Of a DNA stretch of 64,000 bases, positions 13,101-21,939 are shown piece by piece. The position numbers and the translations under genes are program-made. The stretch's first letter is position 1, and each line of letters begins with the position of its first letter. The notes beneath the pieces are model-generated. The model saw nothing but the letters and a program-made list of their open reading frames with translations, was not told the origin of the DNA and did not search any database. Source of the DNA: Aralia elata (taxonomy: Eukaryota > Streptophyta > Magnoliopsida > Apiales > Araliaceae). The DNA is taken from assembly GCA_034770075.1 (NCBI GenBank), contig CM068379.1, positions 24,365,506 through 24,429,505 of the forward strand. The letters are read 5' to 3'.

Positions 13101-13292
13101 CAACAAGTCGTGCCTGTCATCGATTGGGTGGGACTGATTATTCCGGGAGAAGGTATGAAGGAGGATTCAGGCGACGTATCCGTAATCATCGGGGAGGTGT
13201 CCGATGTGAGGCCCTCCTTTATCCAGCGCATTTCATGTGACCTGACCATCGACAATTGGACCCAAAAACCAGTAATATCCAAAAAAGGGTAA
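10119..13292 (+). CDS. gag-pro: Tat Gag-protease polyprotein with G-patch
   Basis: A 1057-residue intact frame. Residues about 105-330 form the Gag core, including ARIWYARLDNARIHNWEELA and YAQRWRGMAAQV. A nucleocapsid-type finger follows at C425-H428-H434-C439 (CAYH...GHDTQDC). The aspartic protease has D707 in IDGGSA and a second LLGRPW motif. A G-patch lies at about residues 866-905 (NFQPGQGLGKSSQG). G-patches also occur after betaretroviral proteases and are known in some plant gypsy elements. The ATG at 10119 is the first start before the conserved N-terminus (SREEF, also in the Tat relic). The frame ends at TAA 13290, which the probable intron at 13289 would remove. Confidence 0.95.
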   Translation: MADIPNHSSISREEFDDFKKQMMEMATMLKEQFLIRQDPVSQGPHNIPPPGGDQNPPKNIANLGKDDQPRLRDEPVIPKAVPIPGRTVITIPEEGDNDDLRRKMKHMEETIQSLKGIGSLGRVNYSDLCVFPGARYPKKFKVPEFEKYNGKGDPYTHLKIYIGELGSYAEDEGLRMQLFQKSLTGEARIWYARLDNARIHNWEELAHTFLTQYSFQAQMALDRYQMTKVKKQPRESFREYAQRWRGMAAQVTPPMSESEMVMTFVDIQEAPYYERVISGIGRPFAEMIKHGEMVDMGLKSGKIRDLTALETAAEQIQNGNYGSTSRRVQKRKEEDVSLILQGSSRKTESHLPVQVQKGGPSRQPNFTDQRAEGRRRYEASQNRVFTPLGEPLERVLAVLMAQKKIINLAPPSDPKGRRFDPSKRCAYHSGSPGHDTQDCWTLKHIIQNMIDNGEIVVEQPDSPNVKANLLPRHDGGGVNATEASEAGEPPRSNYVQKVEEMINVIHDHGSARVTPIKLIGVSTNNIEGPIKLTAPRPIIFAARPQLPISSLKTVPWNYGGIPEVAASCASVTTKGNPLYLPGRVLESQKRKNEEVSEERAIEFLKRMDHPEMRGIQILNEESTLTSVMDLVLSSSEHCKTLMKVLEEAFVSKEISEEGFGQLIGHLLETDAISFTDEDIPKEGRGHRKPLHIAVVSSGYVMNGVLIDGGSALNICPLSTLKKMNISPKRLRASHVVVRAFDGSRRDTIGEIELPVEIGPCTFDISFQVLDITASYNLLLGRPWIHMAGAVPSTLHQQIKLIIDGNLVTISAECDDPSPLRSGLPVINVDESAAPASFQALEISTPHYRCLGAPAVKPRVSPELTFVAREMIKMNFQPGQGLGKSSQGITKPIHLPQQIGKAGLGYHVGAVRGHRRGATPILLVGGPATRADNEQGISRPVIGAGNEELTPTRNESARRESFLREVAKEFETKCYIPRQSTSSKEGTNVITPPGAQQVVPVIDWVGLIIPGEGMKEDSGDVSVIIGEVSDVRPSFIQRISCDLTIDNWTQKPVISKKG

Positions 13293-13456
13293 AGCTCGAC
13301 GTCAGGGTGATTGACCCCAGTTGATGGGGGAATGAAGAAGTTTATTTTCGTTGTTGTTTTATTTCTGCATCATTATGTCGTTTCTTCTTGTTATTTGAAA
13401 ATGCGATCATCGTGAAAAATCGATTTATATATGACAGGTATTTTGTTTCATGTCAG
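13289..13456 (+). other. Probable Ogre-type intron between protease and RT
   Basis: A donor G|GTAAAG at 13289 and an acceptor TTTCATGTCAG at 13456 bound 168 nt, a multiple of three. Splicing joins the partial codon GG to G, giving Gly, and continues in the pol frame at 13458 (C-T-N-L-S-N). It removes TAA at 13290 and the later in-frame TGA codons. Ogre elements are known to carry a partly spliced intron exactly between protease and RT, which sets the Gag-Pro to Gag-Pro-Pol ratio. The splice itself is inferred; the donor is not a strong consensus match. Confidence 0.7.
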
Positions 13457-16400
13457 GTGTACCAATTTGAGTAATCCTTGCCTAACAAATGGTCTTTCAA
13501 ATTTGAATGATGATTATGATTTTGACATTGAGCTGGATTTCGATTTAATGGGCATTGAACAAGACGAGACAGATTACGACGACGCACCTGATGAGATCAA
13601 AGGATGGGTCGAAGATAAACCCAAACCCAATTTGGACCAAACCATCACTATAGATATCGGAACCCCTGACAATCCAAAAGAACTCAAGATAGGGACAGAC
13701 CTTACCCCCAGCCAAAAAGCAGAAATAATTGAGTTACTAAGCCAATATGAGGATGTCTTTGCCTGGTCGCACGAGGATATGATCGGATTGTCCACCGACA
13801 TTGTGGTGCACCGGTTACCCATCAAGGAGGGTTTCAGGCCTGTCAAGCAGAAACTAAGAAAGTTGAAACCTGAGTGGAGCTTAAAAGTGAAGGAAGAGAT
13901 CATCAAGCAGTTCAGGGCGGGAATCATTATGGTATCTACTTACCCGGAGTGGCTATCCAATGTAGTCCCGGTAGCTAAGCCTGGAGGAAAGGTGAGGGTA
14001 TGTGTAGACTACAGAGATCTAAACAAGGCCAGTCTCAAAGATAACTTCCCGGTGCCTTTCATACACATCCTGGTAGACAACACGGCCCAGTACGAAATGT
14101 ACTCTTTTGTGGATTGCTTCGCAGGATATCATCAGATAATGGTGGCGGAGGAAGATCGGGAAAAGACCGCATTCATCACCCCCTGGGGCACTTTCTGCTA
14201 TAGACGACTGGCTTTCGGGCTCACAAATGCAGGGGCTACTTATCAGAGAGCCATGATGGCCTTGTTCCACGATATGATGCACAAGGAGATAGAAGTCTAC
14301 GTGGATGACATTATTGTGAAATCGAAGGTAGAATCTGATCATATAACCCATCTCAAAAAGCTATTCGATCGGCTCAGAAAGTATAATTTGAAACTCAATC
14401 CAGCCAAGTGCGCTTTCGGAGTACAGTCGGGCAAGCTCTTGGGTTTCCTGGTTAGTGATCGGGGCATTGAGTTGGATCCAGCAAAGATTAAGGCCATTGT
14501 GGATATGCCAGCACCTCGCACAGAGAAGGAGATAAGGGGATTCCTCGGAAGGATAAACTTTATCAGCCGTTTTATATCCCACTTGACGACTACATGTGAG
14601 CCCATTTTCAAACTGTTAAGAAAAGGGGTTTCCCAAGAGTGGAATGAGCAATGTCAGAGGGCTTTTCAGACCATTAAAAAGCAGTTGACTGAAGCACCAG
14701 TGCTGGTACCCCCGAAGGATGGGATCCCTCTGTTTATGTATATATCGGTAAATGCCATCGCGATGGGATGTATGTTGGGACAGAAAAATGAGGCGGGAAA
14801 AGAGCAGGCCATCTATTACCTCAGCAAAAGATTTAGCCAATGTGAGCAGAATTACACTCCCATTGAGAAGACCTGTTGTGCTCTGGCCTGGGCTGCAGGG
14901 AGATTACAGCACTACCTCCATGGGCATACAACGTACCTGATATCAAGAATGGACCCCCTGAAATATATTTTCGAAAGGCCCATGCTGAATTGTCGACTAT
15001 CAAGATGGCAGTTAATTTTACAACAGTTTGACATGGTGTACGTGACCCAGAAGGCCATGAAAGGGCAGGGAATTGCAGATCAGTTGGCAGAAGCCCCGAC
15101 AGGAGGGATGGAGCCATTAGAAACGCCTCTCCCGGGCGAGGATATATTTTGGGTATCGCACGCAAAATGTGATGACGAGGGACAATTCTGGAAGCTGTAT
15201 TTTGATGGTGCCATGAATACCGAGGGGGCAGGAGCAGGAGCGGTCCTAGTCTCTATCACCGGAGAACAATACCCCGTGGCCACTAAACTTCGTTTCAGCA
15301 ATTCGAACAACACCGCTGAATACGAGGGGTGTATCTTGGGACTCCGATTGGCCCGTGGCATGGGAGTAAAAAGACTAGCGGTGTTCGGGGATTCAGAATT
15401 GGTAATCAGACAAGCAATCGGGGTGTACAACACTAAGGAGCTTCGGTTACTTCCATACCATCGTTGTGTCACCCAGCTTATGCAAGAGTTCGAAGATATC
15501 GCCTTCCGCCATATTCCTCGGGGACGAAATGATTTTGCCGATGCGTTGGCGACTTTGGCTTCCTTAATCCACGTGATCAAGAGTAGGGACAGTCCACAGA
15601 TTGAGATCACCGTACAGAATGCCCCGGTATATGAGGAAAATGTGGCAGTGTTATCAAACGAGGTGGTGTTGACAAGGCAGCCCTGGTATCACGACATAAG
15701 GGAATATTTGAGAGACAGATCCCTTCCCGATCAGGCAAATCGGACTGAAAGGATGAGAATTCAAAAGATGGCGATGAAGTTTTATCTGAGTGGCGATTCA
15801 CTTTACAAAAGGGATGCCGGGTTGGGACTGTTGCAATGCGTAGACGAAACGCAATCCCAAAGGATTATGAATGAAATCCATGGCGGGGTGTGTGGGCCAC
15901 ACATGAGTGGACCGATGTTGGCCAAAAAGATCTTGAGGACAGGGCATTATTGGTTAACGCTGAAGGCCGATTGCGATGATCATGTCAAACGATGTTATCA
16001 ATGTCAGGCGCACGGTAATGTGATCCATACGCCTCCCAATGAACTGCACTGTATGACCTCCCCGTGGCCATTTTCGATGTGGGGAATGGATGTAATCGGA
16101 CCAATAGAGCCCAAAGCAAGCAACGGGCACCGGTTCATTTTCGTCATGATCGATTATTTCACCAAATGGGTAGAGGCAGCTTCTTTCCCTAAAGTAACTC
16201 AGGAGGTCATCGTCAGCTTCATCAGGAATAATGTCATTTGCCGATATGGGCAACCTGAGGTTGTGGTCTCCGACAATGCCAAGAATTTAAACAACGCCCT
16301 CATGAAAGGACTGTGTGACCAGTTCAAGATTAAGCATCTCAATTCCGTCATTTACCGTCCCAAAATGAATGGGGCAGTGGAGGCGGCCAATAAGAACATC

Positions 16401-16931
16401 AAGAAGATCATGGCAAAAATGTCTGCTAATCATCGGGGATGGCCAGATCTGTTACCCCTCACCTTGCTGGCATACCGAACATCAACGCGTACTTCTACAG
16501 GGGCAACCCCTTACGCTTTGGTGTATGGAATGGAGGCTGTTCTACCAGTCGAGGTTGAGATGGCGTCCCTCAGAATAGTGATCGACGCTCAGATAAGCGA
16601 AGAGGATTGGATGCAAAGTCGATATGACCAATTGGCCCTGATTGATGAAAGGAGAGTGGCTGCCATTTGGCATGGTCAGCTATATCAACAGAGGATCTCT
16701 CGATCGTACGATAAAAAGATAAGACTTCGGAAGTTCAAGGAAAACGATTTGGTGTTGAAAAGAGTCATGCCTTGTCAAGACGAGGCCAAGGGGAAGTTTG
16801 CCCCGAACTGGGAAGGGCCATTTGTGATCAAGAAAGTACTATCCGGAGGAGCCCTCATATTGCAGGAAATGGATGGTGAGGTATTTCCACAACCCCTCAA
16901 TTCTGACTCGGTGAAGCGGTTCTATGCTTGA
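13431..16931 (+). CDS. pol: Tat Pol: RT, RNase H, second RNase H, integrase
   Basis: A 1166-codon intact frame, probably used from 13457 after splicing. RT has VCVDYRDLNKAS and the active site Y290-V-D-D293. A first RNase H-like region follows the RT (about residues 435-510). A second, archaeal-type RNase H has D592, E630, D654 and D704, a domain pair typical of Tat. Integrase has H817, H824, C855 and C858 and the triad D887, D948, E984 with 35 residues between the last two. The C-terminus has NWEGPFVIKKVL and no chromodomain. All catalytic residues checked are present, so the enzyme set looks functional. Confidence 0.96.
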   Translation: MTGILFHVRCTNLSNPCLTNGLSNLNDDYDFDIELDFDLMGIEQDETDYDDAPDEIKGWVEDKPKPNLDQTITIDIGTPDNPKELKIGTDLTPSQKAEIIELLSQYEDVFAWSHEDMIGLSTDIVVHRLPIKEGFRPVKQKLRKLKPEWSLKVKEEIIKQFRAGIIMVSTYPEWLSNVVPVAKPGGKVRVCVDYRDLNKASLKDNFPVPFIHILVDNTAQYEMYSFVDCFAGYHQIMVAEEDREKTAFITPWGTFCYRRLAFGLTNAGATYQRAMMALFHDMMHKEIEVYVDDIIVKSKVESDHITHLKKLFDRLRKYNLKLNPAKCAFGVQSGKLLGFLVSDRGIELDPAKIKAIVDMPAPRTEKEIRGFLGRINFISRFISHLTTTCEPIFKLLRKGVSQEWNEQCQRAFQTIKKQLTEAPVLVPPKDGIPLFMYISVNAIAMGCMLGQKNEAGKEQAIYYLSKRFSQCEQNYTPIEKTCCALAWAAGRLQHYLHGHTTYLISRMDPLKYIFERPMLNCRLSRWQLILQQFDMVYVTQKAMKGQGIADQLAEAPTGGMEPLETPLPGEDIFWVSHAKCDDEGQFWKLYFDGAMNTEGAGAGAVLVSITGEQYPVATKLRFSNSNNTAEYEGCILGLRLARGMGVKRLAVFGDSELVIRQAIGVYNTKELRLLPYHRCVTQLMQEFEDIAFRHIPRGRNDFADALATLASLIHVIKSRDSPQIEITVQNAPVYEENVAVLSNEVVLTRQPWYHDIREYLRDRSLPDQANRTERMRIQKMAMKFYLSGDSLYKRDAGLGLLQCVDETQSQRIMNEIHGGVCGPHMSGPMLAKKILRTGHYWLTLKADCDDHVKRCYQCQAHGNVIHTPPNELHCMTSPWPFSMWGMDVIGPIEPKASNGHRFIFVMIDYFTKWVEAASFPKVTQEVIVSFIRNNVICRYGQPEVVVSDNAKNLNNALMKGLCDQFKIKHLNSVIYRPKMNGAVEAANKNIKKIMAKMSANHRGWPDLLPLTLLAYRTSTRTSTGATPYALVYGMEAVLPVEVEMASLRIVIDAQISEEDWMQSRYDQLALIDERRVAAIWHGQLYQQRISRSYDKKIRLRKFKENDLVLKRVMPCQDEAKGKFAPNWEGPFVIKKVLSGGALILQEMDGEVFPQPLNSDSVKRFYA

Positions 16932-17437
16932 ATCATCAGTTCTTTTTTCCTTTGAGAGCGAACTACGTAGGGCTGATCTTCCAACTTGTGGGGGTACGTA
17001 GGCAGCCATCATGGCGCGGTCCGATCCTTTAAAAATAATCCTTTCCCAAACCAAAACCAATTTTCGATAGCCAGATAAAACCTTCCTACACCCTCAAAAC
17101 CTTCCCGAAACCAACTGCCTAACCAGTTTCATCCCAGAATACATACCCTGATCCAACCCAACAGTTATCCAAAATCTGAGATTCAATCCGACGAAATCAA
17201 AAGGTGTGTGCGGCAATCTCTGTCAAATCTCCATCAAGTCTTGAGAAAAGAAAGAAGGCGAGATGTCAAAATCATGGTCATCTGGATAAAATGATGACCC
17301 AATGGATGGCAATGATACGACAAAAGGGAAAATGACTAAATTTAAATGCATGTCTATATATATAAGTCGTTTTATTACAAGATTTCTTTTTCAATAACTG
17401 ATGAAACCAACATAGTCTATGCAGGAAATAAAATAAT
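16932..17437 (+). other. Region between pol and antisense genes, with conserved block
   Basis: Noncoding on both strands as far as I can see. A block at about 16962-17028 holds two TACGTAGG motifs around a purine/pyrimidine stretch and ends in GCAGCCATCATGGCGCG. It recurs in the diverged Tat relic twice, at about 30703-30778 and 30826-30892 (inverted), always just after the integrase stop. The rest is unique. Confidence 0.6.
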
Positions 17438-19003
17438 CTACAAATCTGAAACTAGCCGAAGCAGGATGGACAGGGTGGTGGATAGATCTGAAGCATCAGC
17501 ATCTCCTGCAATCTGCTGCCCCATCATATCAATACGATCCAGTAAAGCAGTAGCTCGGCTGACAGTCCCAAAATGAGCATCTACCACTGCCCTGGTCTGA
17601 AATACAATGGCCTCTCTATCAGCAATGGCAGCATCTCTAGCCCTAATGGCCTCATCTCTCTCGGCAAGGGCGGCATCCCTCTCGGCTTCAGTAGTAATCA
17701 GGGCCAGGCGGAGTCGGGAATCCTCAGCAACCCGACTCGGGGCAGAATCGACTAAGATGGAATGGTCTGTAGTATCTTCCGTGAAAATCACTCCAGAGTC
17801 ATCAAAGGCCCCAGTCCGACTCAAACTAGCCGAATCCAGGTCTCCATGCAACCACTGTACGTAGGCAAATGTCTGGATGGGACAGCTCGCACTATATTCG
17901 GCAAGGATCCTGCGATCCCAAAGCTCGTATACCTGCAATAGATCCCTCTCTGTACAGGATGATATAAGGAATCGGTATGCGGCTGCACCCGCGAAGGGGT
18001 GTAAATCCTGTGTCTGATCAAACTGCCCCATAACCGCCAGGGGATGATAGGTCGTCACGCCCCTTAACCCAGCGATGGGAATGAAATCCATGCCAGGCAC
18101 ATGAGTCAAGAAGCTCATGAAGGAGCAATAGCCCGAGTAAACCAATAGATGAAAGGGGTCCTCGATGATAGACAAAAATGATGTCCAGGAGGCCACATCA
18201 GTACAACTCGCGGGACGAAGCGAAAACTGCGTGGTTATGTCATGGCTGAAGCAAAACCCTTGGCGACGGAAGTGGCCGATGGGACTAAGATGACTCATGA
18301 ACCACACATACAGCAAAGTCGAGCTCCCTCTGAAGAGTCTCCCTCGGAAGGACTGGCAATATGTGGCCGACATATAGGTATCCGCCAATATCATGGGGAG
18401 AATGGTGTGATCCTCCTGAAGGGCCCTAACGGCCGCAACAATCCGCATGTCCAAATGATCGGATCCTGCAGGCAAGTACAAAACTGAGATGACACAGGCC
18501 ATCAGAACGCCCACTCTCAAGGCATCCCAGCGCTCCTCGGACACGGAAAAATCACCGAGGAAAAGACGGAAACTGTCAGGCGAGCCAAATCGGTCAATCA
18601 AGAATTGAAGGGGAACCATATGGTCTGATGTGATTACCGGTAATAAGACGGCCCTCCGCAAACCGGTGAAAGTCAAGAATTGACGACGCATGGAACCAAC
18701 GGTAACCCTAGCACAGGGACCATCCAACGGCAAGCCGGTGAAGCGAGCATACTCCTCAAGGGTGGGGGTCAGCTCTACTGTCCCTAACCTAAACACCTGA
18801 CGGGCAGGGGCCCAATAGCTCAGAAGACCATCCACAAAGCCCGCTGGCACCTGAAAGGCCAGTAAGGACCAAGAATGTCCCAAAAGACCATCTGCGATAA
18901 TCCTGTCTGCCGGCAGCAAACTGTCCAACCAACGGAAAATGCTGCCAACCAACCCTGTGGGAGGAATGGAATCCAAACGAACCACGGCATCCGAGGACGA
19001 CAT
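17438..19003 (-). CDS. Antisense DUF7745-like protein with coiled-coil tail
   Basis: An intact 521-residue frame on the strand opposite gag-pol. It shows the hallmarks of the plant DUF7745 family: FRLGTVELTPTLEEYARFTG at about 71-90, and ILADTYMSATYC then STLLYVWFMSHLSP at about 205-245. A highly charged segment near 425-465 (AERDAALAERDEAIRARDAA) should form a coiled coil, and the end is LLDRI...RLVSDL. The ATG at 19001-19003 is directly preceded by a splice-acceptor-like CCACAG, so an upstream noncoding exon is likely. Antisense ORFs are known in Tat-lineage elements; their role is unknown. A diverged copy of this C-terminus survives at 29708-30325, so the ORF is an old part of the lineage. 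Confidence 0.8.
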   Translation of the reverse strand: MSSSDAVVRLDSIPPTGLVGSIFRWLDSLLPADRIIADGLLGHSWSLLAFQVPAGFVDGLLSYWAPARQVFRLGTVELTPTLEEYARFTGLPLDGPCARVTVGSMRRQFLTFTGLRRAVLLPVITSDHMVPLQFLIDRFGSPDSFRLFLGDFSVSEERWDALRVGVLMACVISVLYLPAGSDHLDMRIVAAVRALQEDHTILPMILADTYMSATYCQSFRGRLFRGSSTLLYVWFMSHLSPIGHFRRQGFCFSHDITTQFSLRPASCTDVASWTSFLSIIEDPFHLLVYSGYCSFMSFLTHVPGMDFIPIAGLRGVTTYHPLAVMGQFDQTQDLHPFAGAAAYRFLISSCTERDLLQVYELWDRRILAEYSASCPIQTFAYVQWLHGDLDSASLSRTGAFDDSGVIFTEDTTDHSILVDSAPSRVAEDSRLRLALITTEAERDAALAERDEAIRARDAAIADREAIVFQTRAVVDAHFGTVSRATALLDRIDMMGQQIAGDADASDLSTTLSILLRLVSDL

Positions 19004-19214
19004 CTGTGGAAAAATAGTATCAAAAAGACTGTACAGGGGTCATTCTCTATCCATAAATAAAGAGCATGCATCATACAGTTAATAATAAAACAGGTGAATT
19101 CCATAAAATGAGAAAGAACTGTGCGTAAATAAATAAATGAGTTCAGTACATAGTGCATAAATGAAAAAGAAATCTAAGCAGGTGCTGATACAAAAGACCC
19201 TATCCTATCCTGGT
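19004..19214 (-). other. Spacer between the two antisense genes
   Basis: 211 bp, AT-rich, ending on the minus strand in a pyrimidine-rich CTATTTTTCCACAG right before the DUF7745 ATG. It may be the end of a leader intron, which would make the two antisense ORFs parts of one transcription unit. Confidence 0.4.
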
Positions 19215-21190
19215 CTAAATAAAATCAGTATCATCTATGAAAGCAGGATCCTCGAACTGATCCCCTGGAGTCGCCGAGCTCGGAGGACCAAAGTTCATAT
19301 CAGGAATGTAGGGATGCGCTGTGGCATCAGATGAACTCGGGCCTGCATCATAACCTGCACCGTCAGGATCGTAGGTGTAAGCCTCCTCCGGGGCCCGGCC
19401 CAACCCCCGAATAAACAGCGACAACTGATCTACCTGACGGGTCAATGAGGCGATCTGCTCAGCGTGGGTAGGGGTCCGAACACAGGCAGCCCAATCGGTC
19501 ATCGTCACCGAGCCTGGAACCATATCTCCAAGAAAGAAAGTGGCCCGAGTCTGAGGACCGATGGTGCGGGGCACCCACCATGTACGGAATGCATCACTCG
19601 TAGTGGGACCCGTGGAAAGCATCCGACCGTCCTCCCCGGCAAGCATGATCTCCGAGGGCTGAGAATCCAGCGGCCAGAAAGTAGTGAAGGAAAGGGAGTG
19701 CGGGATGCGGATCTCCCCAGTGACGCATCTGAATGCGCGCTCTCCCAGATACATCACCCAGCCTCCAACACTTTGCAAAGTGAGGCGACGGGTGGAAAGC
19801 TCGAACTCTGGGCCGGAAGGATGCCCGTCAGCAAACCCCACAGTCAGATGCTCGGAGAGGTAGGGAATCCAGACGACGTCGGCAGCCGTGATCAACTCCA
19901 GCTGAATACGACAATGTGCAAAGCTGCCCGACACGGGGACCTCCTCCAGAGTACTGTGATGCCATCGCCGACCCCGGGGGATAAGTGTCCGGGCCCAGAG
20001 TAGTGAGAGGCCTCAGACATGGCAGCCGCTCGTAAGCCCAGAACTGTGAATAGAAACCAGGCAAGGCATGAGTCACTATCAAATACAGAAAAGAGATGAA
20101 AGGAAAAGAACTACAGTAAGAGAGAGGAGGAGGGGACTTACCAACAGAAAATGGTAGAAAGCCGAGCCAGGCATCAGTCTGTCCCTCTGAGCGTAGACGC
20201 ATGCCATGGAGGAAATAGGCAAAGGTGAATGACCCCCCAGTCATAGTCACCGATGCGGTCCACGTCTCTGACCGCTCCAACAACGCTGAAATGAATAGTG
20301 GAGGAGTTGTTCCCCAGAAAACAACCCCTCATAATGGTCAGGAACAGGCGTCGTAGTAGAATGTCCCTGGTGCCCTGATCCGCGGGAATGGGCAGTGCGT
20401 ACAGACCCCCAACTGCATCAACAGCTAAGGCACCAGATCGGATACTGCGGGCCTTAAAGACCCGGTCCTCAGCAGCGAAGCCCAGCAAAGCTCGAACCTC
20501 CACAGGAGTGACATCAAGATCCAAGGGGACGCGGGACCCGGTGAACTCAATGCCAGTAATGTACCTCCAGTCCCATGGGGTCAACACGACCTCGCAGTCG
20601 AGGAGATGAAGAGACTGCGTCTGGTGGAACCATCGCTCGGATAAAGCCCTCATGTAACCCCAGGGGCACTGGCGGGGGATGATAGTGAAGAAAATGTCGG
20701 AAGCCCCAAGAATCCACCATCGCCCGATAATCACTGTGCAGGGCCGCGTAAAGGGAGTAGATGTTGAACCAGTTACCCCTCGGCTGGGTAAACTCGGGTA
20801 CCTGGGGCAATCACCAAGGGGTCAATCCGGATAAAAGGAGAATGGAGAAATTGAGAGTGAAATCAGAATAGAGCTGAAATATACCTCGTTAGCCACGAGA
20901 GATGCTGAAGGGTGACGACTGAGATCCCGACCCAAAAGATCGGGTATCTGCACAGAGGCGCCAGAAGGAGCCTGATGAGTAGATGGAGCCGGTGTGCTAG
21001 AGGATGGCCCCTCTGCCGCGACCTCCGGAGGGACAGCCTCCTCAACGTCCGGATGACCAGGACGAATAACAGCCTCCGTCAAACGACGAGCCTGACGGGT
21101 CCGAGGAGGAACAGGAGTGGGTGCAGCCCTACGACGGCGAACACCCGAAGTCCGAGAGGCGGAGGAGCTACTGGGCGCATCACGATCCAT
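19215..21190 (-). pseudogene. Antisense plant-mobile-domain-like gene, apparently frameshifted
   Basis: Exon 1 (21190-20885) encodes a basic, Pro/Ser-rich N-terminus. A GAG|GTATAT donor and a CCCCAG acceptor bound an 83-nt intron (20802-20884), joining in frame to VPEFTQPRGNWF. What follows is plant-mobile-domain-like: WGYMRALSERWF, VVLTPWDWRYITGIEF, IGDYDWG, FWAYERLPCLRP and DVVWIPYLSEHLTVGF, then an acidic tail ending DDTDFI. The reading frame must move by one base near 20700, 20240 and 19985, the last two at G or C runs. A second intron (GTAAGT donor 20141, CAG acceptor 20044) is possible but the frame also reads through. Either the gene is decaying in a young element or these are sequence errors. 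Confidence 0.7.
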
Positions 21191-21194
21191 AGCT

Positions 21195-21294
21195 GGAATA
21201 GAACGGGCGAGAAAGAAGGTAAGTTTCCTTTTAAAATTATGTAATGAACATTCTAAATTTCTAGCCTCATCATATGATTAATGCAACATGATGC

Positions 21295-21347
<53 letters not shown>

Positions 21348-21648
21348 GAGTTCCGTTTGTAAATTGAACATCCCAGGCATAAGCCAAACGTGTTTTCCAT
21401 CAATCAAAGCCTCAAACAGATTTAAATTGCAGCATGTAATGCATGATTTTATTGCAGAAAAGGAATAACAATATGTGGGACCGCCTCATGAACATAAAAT
21501 AGGACTCACATAGTTGATACATAGCATGTATATATGATGGTACATTACATAGCATTGTAAAGCATACATTTTATCTCTAAACATGCAAATAGTCAAATGT
21601 ATAGCAAAACATTGACGAAATTGAAAAGTGACCGGTCCAAAGTGTTAC
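21195..21648 (-). other. Possible 5'-UTR intron of the antisense unit, with A44 tract
   Basis: On the minus strand a donor CTACAG|GTAACA at 21648 and an acceptor TTCTATTCCAG just upstream of the ATG at 21190 could bound a leader intron. It includes an uninterrupted run of 44 A on the plus strand at 21300-21343. No coding sequence is seen here. Confidence 0.4.
21300..21343 (+). repeat. Homopolymer A44
   Basis: Forty-four consecutive A residues, internal to the Tat element. No flanking duplication was seen, so it does not look like a retroposon tail. Confidence 0.9.
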
Positions 21649-21799
21649 CTGTAGCGCGTAGATCGATCCTACCGGAACAGTTTTTGCAGGAAAGTTGAAA
21701 AAATCGACAAAAAAAAAAAGCCCTCGCGAACAAGAAAAATCGAGAGAATCTCTTTGGATTACAAGTTGAAAGTGACAGATCTGGAGGAGCCGCGTTGGA

Positions 21800-21880
21800 T
21801 TTAAGGCCCGATCATGGCCGCAGATGTATCTGCGGCTGGCCGCAGATCCATCTGCGGCTGGCCGCAGATCCATCTGCGGC
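21800..21880 (-). promoter_or_regulatory. Putative promoter of the antisense genes
   Basis: Three palindromes GCCGCAGAT-N2-ATCTGCGGC lie at 21817-21836, 21839-21858 and 21861-21880. On the minus strand a TATA-like CCTTAAATCC follows at about 21799-21808. This copies the palindrome-then-TATA order and spacing of the LTR promoter at 7615-7678. Transcription toward 21190 would cover both antisense genes. The promoter role is inferred. Confidence 0.55.
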
Positions 21881-21939
21881 TGGCCCTGGTGGGTCCCACC
21901 TTGCTCCCTTGCAGCCATTTGACGTGTGAAGTGAAAAGT

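Noticed and set aside
13574..16253. Minus-strand ORFs up to 176 codons opposite pol
   Set aside because: Shadows of a strongly conserved pol frame.
19464..20003. Plus-strand 179-codon ORF
   Set aside because: Shadow of the antisense mobile-domain gene; composition gives no domain.
19985..20710. Programmed frameshifting in the mobile-domain gene
   Set aside because: Three shifts at unrelated run types, with no common slippery site or pause structure seen; mutation or base-call error is simpler.
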